Below are positions 12,776 through 19,968 of a DNA stretch of 23,069 nucleotides, in pieces. Position numbers and translations under genes: made by a program. Every line of letters starts with the position of its first letter. Position 1 is the first letter of the stretch. The notes beneath the pieces were generated by a model that saw nothing but the letters and a program-made list of their open reading frames with translations, had not been told where the DNA came from and searched no databases. Source of the stretch: a virus; the IMG/VR virus record IMGVR_UViG_3300042691_011656, positions 1 to 23,069 of that record. One strand, 5' to 3'.

Positions 12776-13392
12776 TAGACAGGTGCCCCCCGGCTCCAAC
12801 AAGTCCCTTTCCCAACGCTATTAGCCTGGCGTGAAAGGGCTTGCTTGAGGCTCTCCTCTTCTCTGTCAAAGTTCTGCTGATAATTCTGTAAGGCTTCATC
12901 CTGAAGATACTTACGGGCCTGTAAGAGCGACCCAAACAGGTAAATGTCAGGGTAGTTAGTTAGCAACCAGTTGGCGTCCGAATCACTCGTCAGCCCGTTC
13001 AAGCCGCTGCTGTAATAAAGTACCAAATCGTAAGCGGCATCTGGTACAGGAAAGAGCCGAACGGTCTGTGTGCCAGTTTCCCATGCCCAAAGAGTAGGTT
13101 TAGCATTAAGCGTTCCCATGCGGTTAATCTCTTCAATACCCCCCTGACGCATATCCTCACCGTCATCATGGCCAAGGTAAGTAATAGAACGAGGAGTAAC
13201 CCCAAGGCTCAAAGTTGGCTGATTTGCTGTGGTTGTAAGTAAGGACTTACTTGCAAGAGCCTGCGCTCCGTACTCACGGCGGGCACGCGCTTCAAACAAA
13301 GCGATAAAATCTGGTATCTGTGTCGTCAGGTCATCCCGTGCCAACCAGTCGGCGATACTGGTTTTAAGCTCGCCATAATTCGTTAAAGCCAT
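12775..13392 (-). CDS. Head-tail adaptor (tail tubular A / SU10-adaptor-like)
   Basis: A 205-residue protein beginning MALTNYGELK. The N-terminal pattern of helix, D-x-L-T-x-Q-I-P-x-F-I-x-L-F-E-x-R (about 20-40) is one I recognise in podovirus and SU10-type adaptor proteins. These form a dodecameric ring between portal and nozzle. A beta domain (about 60-130) with RLFPVP and LVLYYSSGL follows, then a C-terminal helical segment (LFGSLLQARKYL, then EEESLKQALSRQ). It starts three nucleotides after the previous gene and shares one base with the nozzle gene. Its coding sequence contains a perfect 7-bp inverted repeat of the AAGTAAG type (13237-13252). Confidence 0.75.
   Translation of the reverse strand: MALTNYGELKTSIADWLARDDLTTQIPDFIALFEARARREYGAQALASKSLLTTTANQPTLSLGVTPRSITYLGHDDGEDMRQGGIEEINRMGTLNAKPTLWAWETGTQTVRLFPVPDAAYDLVLYYSSGLNGLTSDSDANWLLTNYPDIYLFGSLLQARKYLQDEALQNYQQNFDREEESLKQALSRQANSVGKGTCWSRGAPV
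13237..13252. repeat. Perfect short inverted repeat inside the adaptor gene
   Basis: AAGTAAG (13237-13243), a 2-nt centre, then CTTACTT (13246-13252). The arms contain the AAGTA core of the intergenic palindromes but do not match their 16-bp consensus. It lies in coding sequence (Lys-Ser-Leu-Leu region), so it may be chance. Confidence 0.35.
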
Positions 13393-13394
13393 CG

Positions 13395-13760
13395 TTAGAG
13401 CCTTTCATCCACGGTTTTAAGAGCAGGTGTTGCGTTAAGAAGAGAACGAAGAAACTTCTTGTGCGCATCTCTCGTCATGCCCATACCCCAATTACTGCGC
13501 TCTGGGCTGAAAATGTCAAATCCGTATAGGTTTTTCCAAGATAAATAAATCGCCTTGGGAATATCCGCCACAACCCGCATGTGCATCTGGTTGTCTGTAC
13601 CCTTTACTGACTGCATCGTGCGCAATTCAGCATTTTGCCGCAGGATTGGGTCAATATCCTGCTCAACCTTCACCAAGAGCTTACGGTCACGGCCTTCACC
13701 ATCCAAGCCAATCTTGGTGGTCGTTCCGTCTTTCACCTGTAAGTCAATTAACTTGGTCAT
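13395..13760 (-). CDS. Hypothetical protein between capsid and adaptor genes
   Basis: A 121-residue soluble protein starting MTKLIDLQVK, with GAGG 6 nt ahead of the ATG. The middle reads DIDPILRQNAELR, then a beta-type stretch MHMRVVADIPKAIY. A late aromatic segment (NLYGFDIF) and a basic C-terminal helix follow. Proteins of this size occur between major capsid and adaptor genes in several podovirus and SU10-like maps, but I cannot name a family or function. It is the first gene after the capsid terminator, so it may be expressed by readthrough or from a promoter I cannot identify. A minor capsid or completion role is possible. Confidence 0.72.
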   Translation of the reverse strand: MTKLIDLQVKDGTTTKIGLDGEGRDRKLLVKVEQDIDPILRQNAELRTMQSVKGTDNQMHMRVVADIPKAIYLSWKNLYGFDIFSPERSNWGMGMTRDAHKKFLRSLLNATPALKTVDERL

Positions 13761-13771
13761 GGCAGCCTCTA

Positions 13772-13802
13772 TAAATTAAAAGGGGGGAGGGGCACTCCCC
13801 CC
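13772..13802 (-). terminator. Strong terminator after the major capsid gene
   Basis: On the minus strand GGGGGGA and TCCCCCC form a 7-bp stem around the 7-nt loop GTGCCCC (plus-strand arms 13782-13788 and 13796-13802). They are followed by TTTTAATTTAT (13772-13781). It lies about 10 nt past the capsid stop and 20 nt before the next ATG, so it likely limits transcription into the tail genes. Confidence 0.85.
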
Positions 13803-13812
13803 CGTTCCGTCA

Positions 13813-14757
13813 CTAGGCGTTCAGGTCGGCAATTACGCCGTTGGCAGCTTCGTTGCGGCTTTCCAAGGTCGCTTCCGCGATAACTTGGAACTTCTCGTTA
13901 TCACCTGTTTTACCCAGCGACTCACTGAAGGCAGAGCGGAGTTCCGCCAAGGCCCAGAAGTCAGGGTTAATCAGAGCGATTTCACGAGTACGCATCAGGT
14001 CGTTGTCAACCACGGTCAGGTCAGCGAAGTCGGTTTCTACAACCTTTACGCTGGCAGGTAACTTACCGTTTTGCAGCTCGGTCTGACGGGTCACATTCGT
14101 GATGCTCATCGCAGAGATGTTCTTGCGTTGAGCAGGGTGGCACATCAGGATGCTTGGCATTTCGCTGCTGTTGGTACGCACGCTTTGCATTACCTGGTCA
14201 ATCAGGTCTTTGCTGAAGTCGCGCAGGTCACCGTCAGTCGCGGCAGCCGAAGTGGTACCGTTAGCACCAGAGTTACCACGGCTCACGTTGCTGCTAAACC
14301 AGCCCATCAGCGGACGCATTACACGGGCCGTAGAGGCGTTACCAGTCACAGGAGCGTTGTTGCTCACAGCGGCCAGTTCCATGTCGCGCATCAGTTGGCG
14401 CATGGCCTTTACCTGCATACGGGTGTACTCATCTTCAGCACCCACGATGTCAACGGCGATAGAAGTGCCAGACACGGTGTATTGCTTCTTGAAAATTTGA
14501 GTCGCGTTGGTGAGACGGGTCGGGGCAACATAAGCGTTGCTGTCGGTGTCGTCACCTTCCACTTGGGCGTTCGCTACAGCGGCGCCCAGGCTGTCCGTCA
14601 CCCAGTCGTGGGTACGGCTGGTGGCCTTGGTCTTCCCAATCAGCGTCAGGAAGGGGGCGTCACGGCGGCTTACATCAAAAATGACATCAGCAAGGTCTTC
14701 ACGCAGGTGAGCCGTACCAAAGTCATAGGTATCAATGGTGTTGGTTGGAACAGGCAT
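13813..14757 (-). CDS. Major capsid protein, SU10/DUF5309 type
   Basis: A 314-residue protein forming the capsid shell. The N-terminus (YDFGTAHLREDLADVIFDVS then RRDAPFLTLIGKTKATSRTH) and the following WVTDSLGAA, then GDDTDSNAYVAPTRLTNATQ, are features I recognise from the SU10/DUF5309 capsid family, a branch of the HK97 fold. A long helix (about 110-130, MQVKAMRQLMRDMELAA) would be the spine helix. The C-terminal part contains VVDNDLMRTREIALINPD. No protease is encoded nearby, so no cleaved delta domain is expected. AAAGGA lies 7 nt before the ATG. The gene follows the scaffold by 4 nt and ends at a strong terminator. Confidence 0.9.
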   Translation of the reverse strand: MPVPTNTIDTYDFGTAHLREDLADVIFDVSRRDAPFLTLIGKTKATSRTHDWVTDSLGAAVANAQVEGDDTDSNAYVAPTRLTNATQIFKKQYTVSGTSIAVDIVGAEDEYTRMQVKAMRQLMRDMELAAVSNNAPVTGNASTARVMRPLMGWFSSNVSRGNSGANGTTSAAATDGDLRDFSKDLIDQVMQSVRTNSSEMPSILMCHPAQRKNISAMSITNVTRQTELQNGKLPASVKVVETDFADLTVVDNDLMRTREIALINPDFWALAELRSAFSESLGKTGDNEKFQVIAEATLESRNEAANGVIADLNA

Positions 14758-14761
14758 TGAA

Positions 14762-15736
14762 TTATCCTTTGTTTAGTTGGCGTTTCAACTTCAACAACTG
14801 AATGGCATCACTTTGATTGCCACTCTGCTGAAGTTTTTGGCGCAACTCCGCATATTGCTTGTCTGCTACAGGTTGTCTCACTGGTGCTTTGGATGGTGTC
14901 GCAGCGGTTGCAACGGCTTTCTTGAGACCAAGCGCCTTGTTGCGGTTCCACTCACGATACTTGCGGGCTTCATCTGCAAGTAAGAGTTCACGAGCGCCTA
15001 AGTTAGAAACCGTGTCTTCATCATAGCCATTGTCTTCAATCAGGAAGGAATAAACCTTCTTGGCGTAGTCTGGCTTAGAGAAGTCAGGTTGCATCTTAAT
15101 TAGCTCCTGTGCCTCTTGGGCTTCCCGCTGTTTGCGGTAGGCCGCTTCTTGCTCTTTAGCCTGTTGGGTCTGCTGTTCCCGGTACATCTTGACCTGTGCA
15201 AAACGCTGGTGCGCTTGCTGGGCCTTAAGGTACCCGGAAGTATCCCCGGCATCCAAAAGCTGTTGCATCATCTGCGAGCTTGGTAGCCCCGACATCAGCA
15301 ACTGTTCCACTTCCTGCAACTGACCAACCAACTGTTGGCGCTGCGTTTGCACCTCTTGCACTTGCGTACTTACGGTCTTGTGGTTTTCCACAATCTCGTT
15401 GCGCAGGCGCGAAAGATGCTTCACCGATGCGAGTGCGTCTTTTGCCTCTTGTAAACTTGCCTTCTGCGGCTTGCCGTCAACGACATAATCAATGACGGGT
15501 TCCTCATCTTGGGGTTCGGCATTCGCCTCTTCAGCTTGCCCAGGTTCACCTTGTGCTACTTCTCCCTCACCTTCAACGGCGCTTGGCTCTTCAGCGTTCG
15601 CCTGTGTCGGTTCAGCGGGTTCAGCAGCAGCGGGGTGCGCTGGTTGGGCTTTAGCAGCGGCTCGGCGTTGCTTTAGCAACTCAACCGCTTGCGATTCTGT
15701 TAGTCCTTGGGCCGGGCTTGTCGCTTGGGCTTCCAT
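14762..15736 (-). CDS. Capsid scaffolding protein
   Basis: A 324-residue protein with the composition typical of phage scaffolds. It has a low-complexity Ala/Glu/Pro acidic segment (about 30-80), a long Gln/Glu/Lys/Leu-rich coiled-coil region (about 85-215) and a basic C-terminal tail (about 270-324, KKAVATAA, then KLKRQLNKG) that would bind capsid protein. It lies directly upstream of the major capsid gene by 4 nt and has a good ribosome-binding site (CAGGAG). It should be internal, templating procapsid assembly and leaving on DNA packaging. There is no serine-protease motif, so it is not a protease-scaffold fusion. Confidence 0.88.
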   Translation of the reverse strand: MEAQATSPAQGLTESQAVELLKQRRAAAKAQPAHPAAAEPAEPTQANAEEPSAVEGEGEVAQGEPGQAEEANAEPQDEEPVIDYVVDGKPQKASLQEAKDALASVKHLSRLRNEIVENHKTVSTQVQEVQTQRQQLVGQLQEVEQLLMSGLPSSQMMQQLLDAGDTSGYLKAQQAHQRFAQVKMYREQQTQQAKEQEAAYRKQREAQEAQELIKMQPDFSKPDYAKKVYSFLIEDNGYDEDTVSNLGARELLLADEARKYREWNRNKALGLKKAVATAATPSKAPVRQPVADKQYAELRQKLQQSGNQSDAIQLLKLKRQLNKG

Positions 15737-15762
15737 AGGGTTTCTCCTGTTGGTTTAGGAAC

Positions 15763-16008
15763 CTAACGGGGCATTGCTGCTTTCGTTTTGGCCTCCTCTT
15801 GAATTGACGCTGTTGCATCTTGCACCAGTGCCAACTTTACCCGCTCCAAAGCCTTCAGGGTAAACCAGACGGCTTCTCTGTTGGCGGGTTCAAGCTCTTT
15901 TTCCCACTGCGCAAACAGGCTGAGGCGTGCGCCTTCGTAAGCCCGTTCAAAGGCAGGATGACGCAGTAGTTCGTGCGCCTCTTGGGATTTGATAAACTTC
16001 TCGTCCAT
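15763..16008 (-). CDS. Small helical protein between portal and scaffold
   Basis: An 81-residue, mostly helical soluble protein starting MDEKFIKSQEAHELL, with Trp residues (FAQWEKELEPANREAVWF) and a basic Lys/Ala tail. The ATG overlaps the TAA of the previous gene by one base (TAATG). No membrane segment or motif is visible. Small unrecognised proteins commonly occupy this place in podovirus head modules. I cannot assign a function. Confidence 0.75.
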   Translation of the reverse strand: MDEKFIKSQEAHELLRHPAFERAYEGARLSLFAQWEKELEPANREAVWFTLKALERVKLALVQDATASIQEEAKTKAAMPR

Positions 16009-16286
16009 TAGCTGTTCCGCTGGATGATTTGTTGCAGAAACTGCGAGGCGATGCCACTGTTCGTGGCCTTCATGATTCCTTGCACGGCCTGCATGGTCAG
16101 GTTGTCTCCCTGAACCTCGGCTACGGCTTCTTGCATCTGCTCAAGAGTGCCTTTCCACACAAAGGGAATCAGCTTCTTGACGTTGACCTTGGCAACAGGT
16201 TCTGCAACCTCTACAGGCATAACGTCCTCACCTTCATGATAAGGGGTCACAGTTTCGGTCACTTCTACTTTACGCGGGCGTCCCAT
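16008..16286 (-). CDS. Small protein after the portal gene
   Basis: A 92-residue protein starting MGRPRKVEVTE, then an acidic/Val-rich segment and a helical C-terminal half (LEQMQEAVAEVQG, then SQFLQQIIQRN). I place the start at 16286 since AAAGGA lies 8 nt upstream. The in-frame ATG at 16295 falls within that Shine-Dalgarno and is less likely. It overlaps the portal gene by 17 nt. The MGRPRK start resembles an AT-hook-like basic patch, but a single one is weak evidence. Function unknown. Confidence 0.75.
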   Translation of the reverse strand: MGRPRKVEVTETVTPYHEGEDVMPVEVAEPVAKVNVKKLIPFVWKGTLEQMQEAVAEVQGDNLTMQAVQGIMKATNSGIASQFLQQIIQRNS

Positions 16287-18276
16287 TGGTCGCATCCTTT
16301 CTTAGTTTAGCGATTTCCAGTTCGATGTTTTGCAGGTTTTGCTTGGCCTGCAACTGAAGTTCCAAGAGTTTCAAGCGAACATCATCGCTGTGTTTCTTGG
16401 CCTCAAGCTCTAACTCCGCTGCTTTCGCATTGGTGGTGGCAATTAACTTCCCTTGCTCAAGCTCAAGCGCAGCGTCTAACGGCTGCTCTTCAGGTGGCGG
16501 CGGCGGAGGAAGGGAAGCTGGGTCATTCAGGTACTGGTCGCGGTTTACCACGTTCAAGTCCTGCATGTAATCGCGGAGGACGTTATAGACGTTCATGCCA
16601 TTAACAAGCCCGCGTTCATCCACACCACCTTGGGCTGCGACAATCTTCTCAATCAGGCCAATAACCTTCTCACCCGTCACCTGACGCTCAACGCGGTCAG
16701 TCAAGCCAACCCCGACCTTAGCCTCAACATCACGGTCAAAAGGCACACCAGGGGGCAGCATATTGGTTTCCACGAGCAAACGGCGGATGCGTTGCATCAG
16801 GGAGCGAACGCCCGTCTCCGCAAACGTCCGCAGAATCATTTTCACCCGCATCAGCGACTGATTCATCACCATCGCGCCAACCATGTTTGTAGAGTTGGCT
16901 AATGCGGTGCTATCCAATCCTTGGGCTTGGCGGCTTAAGCCAGTGCGCTTCTCAAGCAAAGCATCCACCAGCGGGAACATCTGCTGCGAGTATTTACTGG
17001 TGTCAGGCGGCGCAACCCAACCAATAGAAGAATTAGCATCCCCACGCACCCGAATCGGAGCTAATGGGTGAGTGCTGGCAAGGTCTTCATAAGTCAGTTC
17101 TGGGTCAACCGCGTTGGTGTTAAGCACAGGCCGGGGCTGAAGACTGCGGTACATCCCATCAAGCGATTCACGCCAGATAATCGTGTCAATTTCGTCAATA
17201 TCAATCACCATGTCGGCGAGAGAAAGGCCGAAGTGCTGGTGAGGCTGGCGAATCGGGGTCACAACATCATACGGGTTGTCTTCCACCTGATACATTTCCA
17301 AAATATCTTCGGAACTGTCACCAATGGTGCAAATCTTCCACATCTTGAGCTTGTTGCTCTCGTCCACATCGGCCAGAACATAGTGTTCACGAAGCTCAAC
17401 GGTCTCGGTCTCTTTATCAAACGAGCTTACCAACAGACCCTTCTGGCTGTCCTGACGGCGGGCAACGTGTTCAGGCGTGTCGTTCTCTAAATACTGCGGC
17501 GCGCGGTCAATAATCTCCGCCTTGTCCGGGTACATGGCCTTAAGCTCACCACGGAGCAAAAAGACGCTCTCCCCAACGTATGGGCAGTTGTGTAAATAAA
17601 CCTTGTTCCAGTTTGGCGCGACACGGATATTCTCCGGGGCCACATTGGCAATGGTGATTTTCTTCTCACGCTTCACCAGGGTAAACGAGGCATCATACAC
17701 GGCGGAGAACAATTCAGCTTCCGTCATGGCCTGTAGGTCTTCCACCACCACACCGTTCACACGGGCGGTTACAGTGAAGTCGTCAATCTCTTGGCCTTCC
17801 AGCGTCATCTGAAGCTGGGCGAATTGGTCAGGGTTCAACCCCTCAACCTTCTCCGGCTTACGTTTTACCACTTCCTTAACAAAGGTCTTTACATAGCCGT
17901 TCTTCTGCAAGAGGGCATCGCGGAACCACATCTCAAACAGTTCAAAGCGGTTGTTATCCACGTCCAGTACGCGGTTAACGGCCTTGGTTTCAATTTCTAC
18001 GGCTTGCTTGTCCTGCGGCGTACCATTGCCAACAAAAACCACCGCATCGCCTTGCAGGAAAGGCTCAAGGACTTGGGGGAGTACGGCTTCAATAACATCG
18101 CGGGTGTTGGCAGTCGTTACACCGCTGTGGTCTTGGGAACGGCGCTTAACATACTGGCCAGTCTCTTGACGGTAAAACTTAAGGGCTTTCTCACGCTGGG
18201 CTGCAATGACTTTTTGCGACTCTTCAGCCGCTGCAAACTGCCGATTTACAAGTGTGGCTAGTTCTCTGTCGTTCAC
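16270..18276 (-). CDS. Portal protein
   Basis: A 668-residue protein of the size of P22-like portals. The dodecamer sits at one capsid vertex and is the channel for DNA packaging and exit. Recognisable parts are the N-terminal helical segment with REKALKFYRQETGQYVKRR, then VIEAVLPQVLEPFLQGD (about 62-80), FEMWFRDALLQKNGYVKTFV (about 115-135) and EIDTIIWRESLDGMYRSLQP (about 360-380). A long C-terminal coiled coil (about 600-660, AAELELEAKKHSDDV, then KLLELQLQAKQNL) would be the barrel or crown part. It begins with GTG, supported by AAAGGGG 7 nt upstream. A palindrome element precedes it (18302-18335). Its end overlaps the next gene. Confidence 0.92.
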   Translation of the reverse strand: MNDRELATLVNRQFAAAEESQKVIAAQREKALKFYRQETGQYVKRRSQDHSGVTTANTRDVIEAVLPQVLEPFLQGDAVVFVGNGTPQDKQAVEIETKAVNRVLDVDNNRFELFEMWFRDALLQKNGYVKTFVKEVVKRKPEKVEGLNPDQFAQLQMTLEGQEIDDFTVTARVNGVVVEDLQAMTEAELFSAVYDASFTLVKREKKITIANVAPENIRVAPNWNKVYLHNCPYVGESVFLLRGELKAMYPDKAEIIDRAPQYLENDTPEHVARRQDSQKGLLVSSFDKETETVELREHYVLADVDESNKLKMWKICTIGDSSEDILEMYQVEDNPYDVVTPIRQPHQHFGLSLADMVIDIDEIDTIIWRESLDGMYRSLQPRPVLNTNAVDPELTYEDLASTHPLAPIRVRGDANSSIGWVAPPDTSKYSQQMFPLVDALLEKRTGLSRQAQGLDSTALANSTNMVGAMVMNQSLMRVKMILRTFAETGVRSLMQRIRRLLVETNMLPPGVPFDRDVEAKVGVGLTDRVERQVTGEKVIGLIEKIVAAQGGVDERGLVNGMNVYNVLRDYMQDLNVVNRDQYLNDPASLPPPPPPEEQPLDAALELEQGKLIATTNAKAAELELEAKKHSDDVRLKLLELQLQAKQNLQNIELEIAKLRKDATNGTPA

Positions 18277-18301
18277 AAGCGTGCCCCTTTACCAGCTTAA
18301 A

Positions 18302-18335
18302 GTGAGCGAATACTTACTGGTTGTCAATACTTACT
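18302..18335 (-). promoter_or_regulatory. Operator-like palindrome with TTGACA, upstream of the portal/capsid unit (site B)
   Basis: GTGAGCGAATACTTAC (plus, 18302-18317) matches the four-site 16-bp dyad. AATACTTACT occurs twice as an exact 10-bp direct repeat (18309-18318 and 18326-18335), 17 bp apart; the second copy lies between the motif and the terL stop and just touches that stop codon. On the minus strand TTGACA (18327 to 18322) is followed after 4 nt by the palindrome. The position 17 nt on reads CACTTT, not a good -10. This is the only sizeable gap between the terminase and portal genes. Confidence 0.58.
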
Positions 18336-19627
18336 TACACTGGGCGGAAAGCGGGCAGGTTAAGCTTCTTGGGGTGCATTGTACCAGTAACCCGACCAGC
18401 ATGAACGGCAAACTGCATGAACGCATCGGCAGCATTACTTGACCAATCGTGCAGCGGGCGTGACTTAAACACCTTACGGTTCTCATCATACTCTTTGCGG
18501 TACTGCTTAAGAGCCTCTAAGCCGTCTTTACAGCGGGTTTTATCAAACCAGCACTTGCCTATCATCCCACGGGCAGAATCAATATCTATAAGCTTGTCGT
18601 TAGTTCGCGGTAGTACATCCACCTGCCAGCGTAGGTCACGCATGACTTGGGCTGGGCTTTTGCCAGTCTGCACGCTGTGGCTATCGCCGTCATGGGGAAA
18701 CTGTAGCGGTTTAATATCATACCCGCCCTGTCTTTTTTCTTCCAAGATACGGCCATAGTGAGCCAGGCTCTCACCGTTGTTCTCATAGTAATCAATTACC
18801 CGGTAAGCCCCACCGCGCTGGGCCTGGATAAACCAAATGGCCGTGGTGTCATTATAACCCAAGTCCCAAAAGGTATAGACGGGCAAAGAACCATCATGGG
18901 GCACATCGGTAATCCGTCCCTCTTCAGCAGCTTTACGCATTTCAGCGGCAAAGTAAGCGCCTTCAATTGAACCTTTGAACGAGCAGTAGTATTCCTGCTG
19001 GATAATCTCTTCAGACTTACCCTGCTTACGCTCTTCATCAATCTGCTCTTTGGTAATCACGCCCGTGTCGTCAATCGTCAGCACGGAAACAAACCATTTA
19101 GGGTTATCCTTGGCCATCTCTAGCAGTTTGTAAGCGTGATTCTCACCACGAGGGGTAAAGTTGTAAGCTTCCCAGCCATCATTCTCTAAAATCATCGGGC
19201 GGATATATTCGGCCACACTAGGTTTTTGCAGGGAGTACTCGCTATAAACCACACCCACAGGCCCAGCGCCCACAAGGCTGTCAGGATTATCCGCACCTAC
19301 CAGCCGCCAGATTGAGCCGTTCTTAAGCTCAAAGCTCATCTGTTGCTTGTCTTTGCTCTTAATAAGTTCTGGCGGAACGAAGTCTAGGTATGAAGTACCA
19401 TCCTTAGTTTTACCTTCCCAAATAGCCTTACGGGCTTGGGCGTAGTACGGGTACACATGCCAGTAGTTACCCTTACGGCGTAGCATCTGGTCTAAGGTGT
19501 AGTTGAAGTCATCAAGGTCTTTGCCAGCACGACGGTGCCATACCTTGATTGAGCGCTTAATCCCACTATGCCGCGCAGCCCACGCGGGTATCTGATAATC
19601 CCGTGGGGCGTAGGGAAGTGTAATCAT
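18335..19627 (-). CDS. terL: Terminase large subunit
   Basis: A 430-residue packaging motor: an ATPase plus nuclease that drives DNA into the capsid and cuts it. Visible motifs are an adenine-binding YAPRDYQ (6-12), a variant Walker A HRRAGKD (31-37, with Lys36), Walker B VGVVYSEY ending in catalytic Glu130, and a coupling motif NFTPRG (156-161). The nuclease half has FWDLGYND, first metal Asp at 255, and a late HDWSSNAADAF (about 397-407). The length is on the short side for the family but all motor and nuclease motifs are present. It overlaps the small terminase candidate by 4 nt. Confidence 0.95.
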   Translation of the reverse strand: MITLPYAPRDYQIPAWAARHSGIKRSIKVWHRRAGKDLDDFNYTLDQMLRRKGNYWHVYPYYAQARKAIWEGKTKDGTSYLDFVPPELIKSKDKQQMSFELKNGSIWRLVGADNPDSLVGAGPVGVVYSEYSLQKPSVAEYIRPMILENDGWEAYNFTPRGENHAYKLLEMAKDNPKWFVSVLTIDDTGVITKEQIDEERKQGKSEEIIQQEYYCSFKGSIEGAYFAAEMRKAAEEGRITDVPHDGSLPVYTFWDLGYNDTTAIWFIQAQRGGAYRVIDYYENNGESLAHYGRILEEKRQGGYDIKPLQFPHDGDSHSVQTGKSPAQVMRDLRWQVDVLPRTNDKLIDIDSARGMIGKCWFDKTRCKDGLEALKQYRKEYDENRKVFKSRPLHDWSSNAADAFMQFAVHAGRVTGTMHPKKLNLPAFRPV

Positions 19628-19968
19628 TTCTTCTTGGCCAGAGATGCATAGTCCACAAGCGCAACTTCTAAAGGCGCACCATCAGGGCCAGAAAGCTCGG
19701 TGCGGTCTTTAACCTTGCCATGTAACCTATCCACAAAGAAGTTAGCCGCTTGCGTGCTGCCTTTAACCGCTGCGAGCCATTGGCCTTCCAGAATAGCCCG
19801 TAAACGCTGTTTCTCCGTGCCGTCCTTGCTCTTGGCTACCTCAAGCAGGAACTCATCAAAAACCTTCTCAATCGTGCGAGAAGCGGAGCCGCCCTTAGGG
19901 TTGCCTGACTGGCCTTTTTGCCATGACTGCGGTTGCAAGTTAGCGAGAGAATTAGGATGCTTTGCCAT
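19624..19968 (-). CDS. Candidate terminase small subunit (DUF5681-like)
   Basis: A 114-residue protein whose N-terminal part holds WQKGQSGNPKGGS (about 16-28), the hallmark of DUF5681 proteins encoded beside phage terminases. A helical part (about 32-80) and a LSGPDGAPLEV segment follow. Being immediately upstream of terL with a 4-nt overlap, it probably recognises the packaging start, though DUF5681 itself has not a firmly proven role. It overlaps the methyltransferase gene end by 17 nt. There is no classical helix-turn-helix that I can call with certainty. Confidence 0.7.
   Translation of the reverse strand: MAKHPNSLANLQPQSWQKGQSGNPKGGSASRTIEKVFDEFLLEVAKSKDGTEKQRLRAILEGQWLAAVKGSTQAANFFVDRLHGKVKDRTELSGPDGAPLEVALVDYASLAKKK

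Noticed and set aside
14071-14760. Plus-strand 229-codon open frame
   Set aside because: Lies wholly opposite the major capsid gene; His/Val-rich shadow composition without a domain or ribosome-binding site.
17791-18261. Plus-strand 156-codon open frame
   Set aside because: Opposite the portal N-terminal region; shadow of a strongly supported gene.
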